Origin: Cetobacterium_A somerae
Lineage (GTDB): Bacteria > Fusobacteriota > Fusobacteriia > Fusobacteriales > Fusobacteriaceae
Strand: one strand, 5' to 3'
DNA: 64,000 bases
NCBI RefSeq assembly: GCF_044784365.2
Contig: NZ_CP173062.2
A program made the position numbers and the translations under genes. Shown piece after piece: positions 8,836 to 16,235 of this stretch; within the stretch, counting starts at the first letter, position 1; each line of letters opens with the position of its first letter. The notes under the pieces are model-generated. The model saw only the letters and a program-made list of their open reading frames with translations, was not told where the DNA came from and made no database searches.

Positions 8836-10044
8836 ATGTTTCAAGGCGTAGTACATGGAAATGTAGCTTTTATGGTAATAGCAACAGTATTAGTATTTTT
8901 TATGACTCCAGGACTAGCATTTTTTTATGGTGGGTTAGTTGAAAAGAAACACTCATTAACTTTAATGTTACAAATTTTTATCTCAATAGGTGTTGTAACT
9001 TTAATGTGGATATTTGGAGGATTTAGTTTAGTATTTGGAAATACAATTGGTGGAATAATTGGAGATCCATTTCAATATATGAACTTTAAAGATATAGTTT
9101 TTCAAGTGAATACAACTTATGGATTAACAATTCCATTTTTAATGTTTTTCATGTATCAATTGATGTTCGCAATAATAACTTTACCACTGATGACAGGTTC
9201 AATAGTTAACAGAATAACAATGGGAGCTTGGATAAAGTATCTTGTTATTTGGATGATATTAGTTTATTTCCCTGTGGCTCATTGGGTATGGGGAGAAGGA
9301 TTTTTAGCTAAAATGGGATTTGTTGATTTTGCTGGTGGAACAGTTATTCACGTTTCAGCTGCTTTTTCTGGATTGGGAGCTCTTTGGGTTCTTGGAAAAA
9401 GAAAAGTTATAACTGGAAAAGGACCATTTAATATGGGGCTTGTAGCAGTTGGAGCTGGAATACTTATGTTTGGATGGTTTGGTTTTAATGCAGGAGGAAC
9501 TTTAGCTGCTGCCGGAACAACAGCGATTGTATTTACAAATACAGGAGTAGCTGGTGCAAGTGGTATGATTGTATGGGCTATAATGTCATACTTAGAAAAG
9601 AAAAAGTTCTCATTTTTAGATCCTTTAGTTGGAGCAGTTGCAGGACTTGCAACAATAACACCAGCTTCAGGTTATGTAACACCACCATCTGCACTATTAA
9701 TTGGAGCATTAGCAGGAATTGTATGTTTTTATGCAATTAAAATACCAAGAAAAATGCAATGGGATGACGCTTTAGATGTATGGGGTGTTCATGGTGTTGG
9801 AGGATTTATGGGAACTGTATTAATAGGTCTTTTAGCAAATGGAATGGTAAATAAAGTTTCAGCTAGTTCTCATCAGCTATGGGTTCAACTATTTGGAGCA
9901 GCATTAGTAGGAGTATACTCTATAGTAGTTTCATACTTAATAATGAAATTTTTAGATAAAACTTCTAATATTAGAGTAACAAAAGAAGAAATTGAAAAAG
10001 GTTTAGATGAAAGTTTATTAAATGAAAAATATAGTGATGATTAA
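8836..10044 (+). CDS. amtB: Ammonium transporter
   Basis: A 402-residue Amt/Rh protein with about 11 helices. The twin pore histidines are His172 (GGTVIHVSAAFSG) and His319 (VWGVHGVGGF), matching His168 and His318 of E. coli AmtB. There is no cleavable signal peptide; the first helix starts around residue 9. No glnK (PII) gene is next to it, unlike the usual glnK-amtB arrangement. Its position behind glutaminase suggests it recaptures or equilibrates the ammonia made there. AGGAGG precedes the ATG, and a strong terminator follows the stop. Confidence 0.95.
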   Translation: MFQGVVHGNVAFMVIATVLVFFMTPGLAFFYGGLVEKKHSLTLMLQIFISIGVVTLMWIFGGFSLVFGNTIGGIIGDPFQYMNFKDIVFQVNTTYGLTIPFLMFFMYQLMFAIITLPLMTGSIVNRITMGAWIKYLVIWMILVYFPVAHWVWGEGFLAKMGFVDFAGGTVIHVSAAFSGLGALWVLGKRKVITGKGPFNMGLVAVGAGILMFGWFGFNAGGTLAAAGTTAIVFTNTGVAGASGMIVWAIMSYLEKKKFSFLDPLVGAVAGLATITPASGYVTPPSALLIGALAGIVCFYAIKIPRKMQWDDALDVWGVHGVGGFMGTVLIGLLANGMVNKVSASSHQLWVQLFGAALVGVYSIVVSYLIMKFLDKTSNIRVTKEEIEKGLDESLLNEKYSDD

Positions 10045-10045
10045 G

Positions 10046-10082
10046 AAAAGCTCTAAGCGTTTATTCCGCTTAGAGCTTTTTT
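10046..10082. terminator. Terminator shared by amtB and the convergent DUF1622 gene
   Basis: AAAAGCTCTAAGCG pairs perfectly with CGCTTAGAGCTTTT, with a 7-base loop and T/A tracts on both flanks. Confidence 0.9.
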
Positions 10083-10088
10083 CTTCTT

Positions 10089-10424
10089 TTATTTATGTTT
10101 TTCTATTTCCCAACTCATAATAGTTCTAATAATAACTATTAGAAGAACGAGTACAATGTTTTGCAAATCTCTCAAAATAATAGTATCAACAATATCTGCA
10201 ATAATTAGAAATTGAAGACCTACTAAAATATACTTATCAAAAGTTTCTCTCATTATTTTATTGAAACTAAGACCCTCTTTATTTGTAAATAGAATTTTAA
10301 CACTTTTTAAAAATCCAAAGCAAATAACTCCTATAGACAAAGCTGTAAAAAAGAAAGCTAACCAGTGTAATAAAAGTTTAAAAGAATCCATAATATAGTG
10401 TTCAAAAGTAAGCATAAAATCCAC
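10089..10424 (-). CDS. DUF1622 family membrane protein
   Basis: A 111-residue protein with three hydrophobic helices (about residues 15-40, 65-80 and 87-102). The segment FDKYILVGLQFLIIADIVDT followed by LIVIIRTIMSWEIE is characteristic of the small DUF1622 membrane family, whose function is unknown. It starts 12 nt after the stop of the SDR gene on the same strand, so both are in one transcript. Nothing in the sequence assigns a substrate. Confidence 0.75.
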   Translation of the reverse strand: MDFMLTFEHYIMDSFKLLLHWLAFFFTALSIGVICFGFLKSVKILFTNKEGLSFNKIMRETFDKYILVGLQFLIIADIVDTIILRDLQNIVLVLLIVIIRTIMSWEIEKHK

Positions 10425-10436
10425 CCCTTAATAAAA

Positions 10437-11216
10437 TTATCCTTCTAAATCTTGCTCTCCTCCACCATTGACAGGAAGAATTTGCCCTGTTATCCATTTA
10501 GATAATGGAGATGCTAAGAAAAATACGGCCATAGCTATATCGTCAGCTTCTCCTAAAACCTTCATAGGTGTTTTCTTAAGCATAATTTCTTCTAACTCAG
10601 GAGTTAAAACTGTAGCTAAAGCATGAGTTTTAATTGCACCTGGTGCAATGGCATTTACTCTAATAATTGGACCTAAATCAACAGCCATATATTTAGTAAG
10701 TTGATTAACAGCAGCTTTAGAGCTTCCATAAACACTCATATTATGACTTTGCATTATACTAGACATTGAACTAATATTAACGATTGATCCATATTCACTT
10801 GCAATCATATGAGGAGCACAAAGTCTAGAAAGATTGAAGATACTAAAAACATTAAGATTATAGATTTTTTGAAGATATTCAGGAGTTAATTCTAAAAATT
10901 TTTCTCTTCCACCTCCGCCACCACCAGCATTATTAACTAAAATATTGATTTTACCAAACTCTTTAATAGTAGCTTTAACAACTTCTTCTAAATCTTGAAT
11001 AGATGTAACATCACATTTTACTCCAATAGCTTTGACACCTTCACCTCTAGCTTCAATAGCTGTATTATCAGCATCAACTTTATTTAAATCAGCACATACA
11101 ATATTAGCACCAGCTCTAGCTAACATTAAAGCAGAAGCTTTACCAATTCCAGCACCAGCACCAGTTATAATAGCAACCATACCTTTTAAATTATAGTGAT
11201 TTTCAATTTTAAACAT
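10437..11216 (-). CDS. hdhA: SDR-family oxidoreductase, 7-alpha-hydroxysteroid dehydrogenase-like
   Basis: A 259-residue classical short-chain dehydrogenase: TGAGAGIG nucleotide-binding loop (18-25), Asp43 at the end of beta-2 suggesting NAD preference, NNAGGGG (95-101), and catalytic Ser150, Tyr163 and Lys167 (YGSSK). N-terminus, the NAGGGG stretch and the C-terminal SKWITGQILPVNGGGEQDLE resemble E. coli HdhA, which oxidises the 7-alpha hydroxyl of bile acids. SDR substrate calls from similarity are uncertain and other alcohols are possible. A bile-acid role would fit a gut inhabitant. It is the first gene of a two-gene operon with the DUF1622 protein. Confidence 0.7.
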   Translation of the reverse strand: MFKIENHYNLKGMVAIITGAGAGIGKASALMLARAGANIVCADLNKVDADNTAIEARGEGVKAIGVKCDVTSIQDLEEVVKATIKEFGKINILVNNAGGGGGGREKFLELTPEYLQKIYNLNVFSIFNLSRLCAPHMIASEYGSIVNISSMSSIMQSHNMSVYGSSKAAVNQLTKYMAVDLGPIIRVNAIAPGAIKTHALATVLTPELEEIMLKKTPMKVLGEADDIAMAVFFLASPLSKWITGQILPVNGGGEQDLEG

Positions 11217-11257
11217 AATAAAACACCTCCTAACCTAATTTTCTAATAAAAGGTAGA

Positions 11258-11290
11258 AAATCCTTTTATTATTAAAAATTAAAAGGATTT
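11258..11290. repeat. Inverted repeat between divergent hdhA and the 11343 gene
   Basis: AAATCCTTTT at 11258-11267 and AAAAGGATTT at 11281-11290 are perfect 10-base inverted arms separated by 13 nt. Its place in a divergent promoter region suits an operator or a small RNA hairpin; no T tract follows. Confidence 0.5.
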
Positions 11291-11342
11291 AAAAAAACTA
11301 TTTCGAAAAAAGTATTAAGAATATTGAATAAAGGAGGAGTAT

Positions 11343-11951
11343 ATGAACATAGGAATATTAGGAAATGGAGTTGTAGCAAATGCTTTAGCAGAGGTTTTTC
11401 ATAAATTAGGACACCCAGTTCAAATAGGAGTAAGGGATTTAAAAGAGGAGATTGAAAAAAAACATTTTATAGAGTATGTTGATGGAAAAGATATAGCAGA
11501 AGATAATGAAATTATAATAATAGCTGTACCTGGAAATAAAGTTGAAAAAGCTGTAACAAATATAAAAAATCCTGAAGGGAAAATCTTTATTGATTTAACA
11601 AATCCAATTGGAGAAGATTATATTTTAACTCGTGGGAGATACACTTCTAATGGAGAAGTGATACAAGAGATTTTAAAAGATTCTCATATAGTAAAAACTT
11701 TAAATACTTTAGGAGTAGAAAAATTAATTAATCCTTGTGTAAATGAAAAAAAACTTACAATGTTATTAGCTGGGAATAACAAAATAGCTAATAAAAAAGT
11801 TGAAGAGTTACTTTTTGAAATGGGATTTGACCCAATGCTAATAGGAGATATACATTTTTCTAGATATTTAGAACCTCTTGCGATGATTTGGATAGAGATG
11901 GTAAGAAAGCAAGGAAAATCTTTTGAAAATGGATTGATTTGGATAAGATAA
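11343..11951 (+). CDS. NAD(P)-binding protein of the F420-oxidoreductase/ProC-like Rossmann family
   Basis: A 202-residue protein that opens with a Rossmann dinucleotide-binding motif (MNIGILGNGVVANALA) and contains IIIAVPGNKV and DLTNPIG, as in NADPH-dependent F420 reductase-like proteins and related dinucleotide-binding proteins. Coenzyme F420 is not expected in this kind of organism, so the physiological substrate is unknown. AAAGGAGG precedes the ATG. It is a single-gene unit, divergent from hdhA and ended by the hairpin at 11957-11990. Confidence 0.7.
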   Translation: MNIGILGNGVVANALAEVFHKLGHPVQIGVRDLKEEIEKKHFIEYVDGKDIAEDNEIIIIAVPGNKVEKAVTNIKNPEGKIFIDLTNPIGEDYILTRGRYTSNGEVIQEILKDSHIVKTLNTLGVEKLINPCVNEKKLTMLLAGNNKIANKKVEELLFEMGFDPMLIGDIHFSRYLEPLAMIWIEMVRKQGKSFENGLIWIR

Positions 11952-11956
11952 AATAA

Positions 11957-11990
11957 AAAAATCTGAGCTTTGTTTAAGCTCAGATTTTTA
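11957..11990. terminator. Bidirectional intrinsic terminator
   Basis: AAAAATCTGAGCTT and AAGCTCAGATTTTT form a perfect 14-bp stem with a 5-base loop between two convergent genes. Confidence 0.9.
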
Positions 11991-11995
11991 TTTGT

Positions 11996-12409
11996 TTATT
12001 TTTTAACAGGTTCAACCATATCTTTGTAAGGCCAAGTACTCATACCTTCTTTTGAGTTATAAACATTTTTAAATCCATTTTTCTTTAAAATTTCAGCAGC
12101 TTTTTTAGAACGATTTCCACTAACACAGAAAGTTATATATGTCTCATCTTTATTAAGCTCAGGTAAACGTTTTTCTAGCTCAGGAAGAGGGATATGTTTG
12201 GCTCCTTTAACTAAACCAGTTTTTTCAACTTCATCATTGTTTCGGACATCTAAAAGAGTACCTTTGTTTTTATTTAGAATATCCATAACTTCAGAAAGAG
12301 AAACTGTTTCGTAATAGCCTTCAACATCATTATAAGATGGAGTATTAGCAAAGGAAGTAGTGCCTAGCCCCAAAAGTAATAAAAGCATAGATAAAATTAT
12401 TTTTTTCAT
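11996..12409 (-). CDS. Exported rhodanese-domain protein
   Basis: A 137-residue protein with an N-terminal signal peptide (MKKIILSMLLLLLGLGTTSFA, cleavage near residue 21) and one rhodanese domain. The active-site loop is CVSGNRS with Cys95, the CxxGxR form of sulfurtransferases, and LLDVRNNDE is the usual upstream rhodanese element. It would act in the periplasm in sulfur transfer or thiol chemistry. It starts 19 nt after mprF and is likely co-transcribed, though a functional link to lipid lysylation is not evident. Confidence 0.88.
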   Translation of the reverse strand: MKKIILSMLLLLLGLGTTSFANTPSYNDVEGYYETVSLSEVMDILNKNKGTLLDVRNNDEVEKTGLVKGAKHIPLPELEKRLPELNKDETYITFCVSGNRSKKAAEILKKNGFKNVYNSKEGMSTWPYKDMVEPVKK

Positions 12410-12428
12410 AAAGCCTCCTTAAATTATT

Positions 12429-14975
12429 TTATTTTTTAGAAATAAGTCCTCGAATACCACCAGATATTAAAAGAGTAACATCCGTTAATATATTTGGCAA
12501 GTTAAAAGGTCCTGAATAAGCTATGTATCTTGGTTCCCACTGAGGATTAAATTTATCTTTAAAACTACGAAGTCCTTTAAAGTTATAAAAATGCTCTCCA
12601 TGAGAAAAAATAGCACGCTCAATTTTATTCCAAAAGGAAGCTGTATTATCCTCAATACCAGCTAAAGGAGCCATTCCTAAATTAAATTTTTTAAATCCAT
12701 TCTCTTTTCCGTAATTTATAACAGAGATAAAAAAGTAATCCATAGTTCCATGAACAGCTTCGTTTCTATATCTCATTAAATCAAGAGAGATCTCTTCTTT
12801 GTTATTTGTTTCTAAAATATTTCCAAAAGCTAAAATTTTATTGTCTTTTTTTATAACGCCTACAGGAAAATTTAAAAGATATTCTTTTGTAAATTTTCCA
12901 AGAGAAAACCCTTTTTCTTTTGCATTTTTATCTTGTAACCATTCATTAGAGATGCTCTCTAAATCATCTAAAATTTCAGGAACTTTTTCAACTGGAATAA
13001 CTTCAAAAGTATATCCCTCTTTTTCAACTCTATTAAAAGCATGTCTAAGAGGTTTAGCATCACTTCCATCGAGAGTAAAATTTTCTAAATGAACTTGAGC
13101 AAACTCACCAATTTTTAAAAAACTAAGTCCAACATCTAAGTAATAATTTAGATAATTTTTATTGATTTCATAGAAAACAGTCTCTTTTTTATTAGCTTTA
13201 CAGTGATTATAAAATTTCCAAATACAGCTTCCAAAAGTTTTTTCATCTCCAACGGGATCTCCCATAGCCACAAATGAGTGACCACTTTTTCCAAACATAA
13301 TAAAAGAGTTTTTACTATCATCAAAGATTATCTCTTTATCACCTAAAAGAGATAGATATGCATCAGTTGTACTAGAAAGACTGATACAATTTCTTAAATC
13401 TTTATCTGTTGGAGAGTTTTCTTCTGGGAGAGTTTCAGTATTTTTTTCTTCAACAGAAGATTTTCTCTTTTCACTAATAACATTTAAGATGATTAATATA
13501 GCAAATGCAAAGAAAATTCCTAAAAGTGTATTTGAGAAACTCCAAGATATTTTTGAAAAAAATTCAGTTTCTTTATATGAAAAAATTCCAAGGTACACTC
13601 CAATTAAAATAACTAGTATTATAGTAGAAAGTTTTTTAAAAGATGGTTTTTCAGAGAAAAAAGTATTTTTTCTATAAAAATAATCTTTAGTAGGAATTGT
13701 TCCTATGAAACTTAAAGTTAAAAAAATTGTAAAAAATAGATGAAACTCTTTTACAATAGATAGAACAATAGAACATCCTAAAAAAAATAGAGATACAAAA
13801 TAAGCAAGTTCAAATCGTTTTTCAATATAGTAAGCTAAAAATAACAGAGTAGTTCCTATAGCTGCTCCAATAAAATGAGAAGTTTCTAAATTTAAAAATG
13901 GAAATACAACTTCAATTTTTGTTATTAAGCTAGAGGGGAACGGAAAAAATCCAGAAAAAATAAGTATAATTCCAGATAAAGTTATGATTATACTTAAAAA
14001 ATTAGGAAATTGTGAAAAAATAATTTTTTCCATCTCTGTAATTTTAGTATTATCTTTTCTAATAAAAAGATGATAAATTGTGAAAATAGTAAAAGCTACA
14101 AGTAGCGGTATAAAAAAATAAGCTATTCTATATACTAAAAGAGCTCCAATGATTTTGTCTGATGAGTAAGCTCCTCCTAATAACGTTAGGAAAATCAGAT
14201 CGAAAACTCCAATTCCTCCAGGGACATTGCTTAAAAAACCTAAGATTTGTGCAATGATAAAAATAGCTAAAAAATGAAAGAAATCAATTCTATTATGTGG
14301 AGGTAGTGCAAAATACAATACAAAACTTAAAGAAACCCAATCAGCAAGAGCTATTAAAATTCTATTTATTAAAATTGTATTGGTATTTTTGTGCTTTTTT
14401 ATAATTACTCCTGTAAAAACAGTAGCTCCAATTAAAAGTATTACTCCAATGGGAACTGTTGTATCTATAGGTAGTTTTATAGGTAACTTTATTTGCACTA
14501 AAGATATAGGAAGAAGTGTTAAAAAAACACCACCAATCCAAAGTAAACCCAGCCAGAAGGTTGTATAGCAAAAGATAACTACATTCATAATTGTTTTATA
14601 TGGAACTCCTAGAAGGGAGTACAGGTTTAATCTAAGTCCAGATGCAGTTAGACCAGAAAGACCAATAGAGTTAGCAAAAGCAAAACTAATAAAAGAAACA
14701 AAACTTATATTTTTTCTAGGAAGACTGTAGTTTTCATTTTTAAATGCTAAGACATCAAAACAAGTTAGAATAAGATAATCTAAACAAACAAAAAAAATAA
14801 TTAAAGTTATTGCCCAAAATGGTATAGCTTCAATTGAAGATTTTAAATCATGAAGATTATATTTTTTTAGCTCCTTGTGTATAAAAAATATAGCAACTAA
14901 AAAAATGGTTAATTCAGCTGCAATTTTAAAATATTCAATAATTTTTTTCCTATTAAATTTTGAAACATTTTCCAT
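12429..14975 (-). CDS. mprF: Phosphatidylglycerol lysyltransferase/flippase, MprF-like
   Basis: An 848-residue protein in the full two-part MprF layout. Residues about 15-510 contain some 13 or 14 membrane helices, including an N-terminal UPF0104-type flippase part with FLSNVPGGIGVFDLIFL. Residues about 530-848 form the cytosolic DUF2156 aminoacyl transferase domain, with FIMFGKSGHSFVAMGDPVGD and a C-terminal FKDKFNPQWEPRYIAY. MprF moves lysine or alanine from tRNA to phosphatidylglycerol and flips the product, lowering surface charge and giving resistance to cationic peptides. The full form is best known in Gram-positives, so its presence with outer-membrane genes is notable. Confidence 0.92.
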   Translation of the reverse strand: MENVSKFNRKKIIEYFKIAAELTIFLVAIFFIHKELKKYNLHDLKSSIEAIPFWAITLIIFFVCLDYLILTCFDVLAFKNENYSLPRKNISFVSFISFAFANSIGLSGLTASGLRLNLYSLLGVPYKTIMNVVIFCYTTFWLGLLWIGGVFLTLLPISLVQIKLPIKLPIDTTVPIGVILLIGATVFTGVIIKKHKNTNTILINRILIALADWVSLSFVLYFALPPHNRIDFFHFLAIFIIAQILGFLSNVPGGIGVFDLIFLTLLGGAYSSDKIIGALLVYRIAYFFIPLLVAFTIFTIYHLFIRKDNTKITEMEKIIFSQFPNFLSIIITLSGIILIFSGFFPFPSSLITKIEVVFPFLNLETSHFIGAAIGTTLLFLAYYIEKRFELAYFVSLFFLGCSIVLSIVKEFHLFFTIFLTLSFIGTIPTKDYFYRKNTFFSEKPSFKKLSTIILVILIGVYLGIFSYKETEFFSKISWSFSNTLLGIFFAFAILIILNVISEKRKSSVEEKNTETLPEENSPTDKDLRNCISLSSTTDAYLSLLGDKEIIFDDSKNSFIMFGKSGHSFVAMGDPVGDEKTFGSCIWKFYNHCKANKKETVFYEINKNYLNYYLDVGLSFLKIGEFAQVHLENFTLDGSDAKPLRHAFNRVEKEGYTFEVIPVEKVPEILDDLESISNEWLQDKNAKEKGFSLGKFTKEYLLNFPVGVIKKDNKILAFGNILETNNKEEISLDLMRYRNEAVHGTMDYFFISVINYGKENGFKKFNLGMAPLAGIEDNTASFWNKIERAIFSHGEHFYNFKGLRSFKDKFNPQWEPRYIAYSGPFNLPNILTDVTLLISGGIRGLISKK

Positions 14976-15116
14976 AGTAACCCCACCTCATTAATTAAAT
15001 ATAACTATAATAGATTTACAAAAAAAACTACAGAATCCTCTATTAAATAAAAATAAAAAAAAGAATACTTAATTTACCTAAGTTAAATAAGTGAGATAAT
15101 ATATAAATAAAAAATC

Positions 15117-15172
15117 TTGTAAAAATGTTCTAAATACAATATAATCGTTTTATAAATATAATAAACACGCGT
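15117..15172 (+). promoter_or_regulatory. Promoter of the alpha-galactoside operon with possible LacI-type operator
   Basis: TTGTAA (15117-15122), a 17-nt spacer and TATAAT (15140-15145) form a clear sigma-70 type promoter before the LacI-family gene. The palindromic core ACGCGT at 15167-15172, near the expected transcript start, is the kind of CG-centred site LacI proteins bind, but the flanks are not symmetric, so the operator call is tentative. Confidence 0.65.
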
Positions 15173-15197
15173 TCATAAAACAAGAAGGAGAAAAAAT

Positions 15198-16223
15198 GTG
15201 AAGATAAATAGCACGAAGGTAGCCCAAATAGCTGGAGTTTCAAGAAGCACAGTTTCAAGAGTTATAAATAACTACTCAAATGTTCCTTCAGAAACAAGAG
15301 AAAAAATTTTAAAGATTATAGATGAGTTGGGATATATTCCAAATACAAGTGCTCAGGTTTTAGCTGGAAAAAAGAGCAGAACAATTGGACTTTTTATTTA
15401 TGGTGATAATAATGATAAAAGTAAAATATTAGATAATGGATTATCTTTTGGTTATTACTTAGATTTTATAAATAGAGTTTTAAAAGAGGCATTAAAATTG
15501 GATTATCAATTACTAGTTGATGTAATAAATGATAATAACTTTTCTAAAGTGGAGTCTTTATATGTAAATAGAGATATTATTGGAGGAATATTTATAGGAT
15601 TTAAAGAGGGGGATGAAAATATTCAAAAGATAATAAAACAACACTCACCAATAGTATTAGTTGATTATCTTTCAAATCCAAATTGTGAAAATAAGGAAGT
15701 TTATTATATAAATACAGAAGATTTTAATGGAGCTAAAGAAGCTACTGAACATCTTATAAATTTAGGTAAAAAAAGAGTGATTCACATTTCAGGAGATAGA
15801 TGTAAACTTTCTGGAAAAGAAAGAGAAAAAGGCTACATAGAAGCTATGAAAAAATTTGGAATGACTCCAATGATTTATAACGGTAACTATTCTGATGAAA
15901 AAGCTACAGAGATAATTATGAATCTATTGGAAAAAAATATAGAGTTTGATGGAGTATTTTGTGCCAATGATAATATGAGTTACTGTGTAAATAATGTTTT
16001 AAAAGAAAATGGAAAAGAGAATATTCCAATTATAGGGTTTGATAATTTAAGAAATACAATTCCTTTAGGACTTATGTCAGTAGCTCCAGATATAAATAAT
16101 TTAGCTAAAACAGCAGTGGAACTATTTCAAAATGATAAAGGAGAAAAACAAAAAGTTACTTTTATAAAAACAACTTTGATAAAAGGACTAAAAGAGTATA
16201 TAAAAGAGAGCTATTTAGACTAA
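15198..16223 (+). CDS. LacI-family transcriptional regulator
   Basis: A 341-residue repressor: N-terminal LacI HTH (VAQIAGVSRSTVSRVINNYSNVPSETREKIL) and hinge helix (NTSAQVLAGKKSRTIGL), followed by a periplasmic-binding-like effector domain to the C-terminus. The start is GTG 15198, 8 nt after AAGGAG. An ATG two bases earlier reads ATG-TGA and cannot be used. It is the first gene of an operon with a GH36 alpha-galactosidase and a MelB symporter, so it probably senses an alpha-galactoside such as melibiose or raffinose and represses its own promoter. E. coli uses the AraC-type activator MelR for the same sugars. Confidence 0.9.
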   Translation: MKINSTKVAQIAGVSRSTVSRVINNYSNVPSETREKILKIIDELGYIPNTSAQVLAGKKSRTIGLFIYGDNNDKSKILDNGLSFGYYLDFINRVLKEALKLDYQLLVDVINDNNFSKVESLYVNRDIIGGIFIGFKEGDENIQKIIKQHSPIVLVDYLSNPNCENKEVYYINTEDFNGAKEATEHLINLGKKRVIHISGDRCKLSGKEREKGYIEAMKKFGMTPMIYNGNYSDEKATEIIMNLLEKNIEFDGVFCANDNMSYCVNNVLKENGKENIPIIGFDNLRNTIPLGLMSVAPDINNLAKTAVELFQNDKGEKQKVTFIKTTLIKGLKEYIKESYLD

Positions 16224-16235
16224 CTAGGAGGAAAG

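Noticed and set aside
11343..11951. Genuine F420-dependent oxidoreductase
   Set aside because: Only the Rossmann motif supports this; coenzyme F420 is not expected in such an organism, so a general NAD(P)-binding call is safer.
13489..13677. Plus-strand ORF inside mprF
   Set aside because: It lies antisense to a well-supported gene and shows no family motif; other such ORFs opposite or out of frame with genes were dropped for the same reason.
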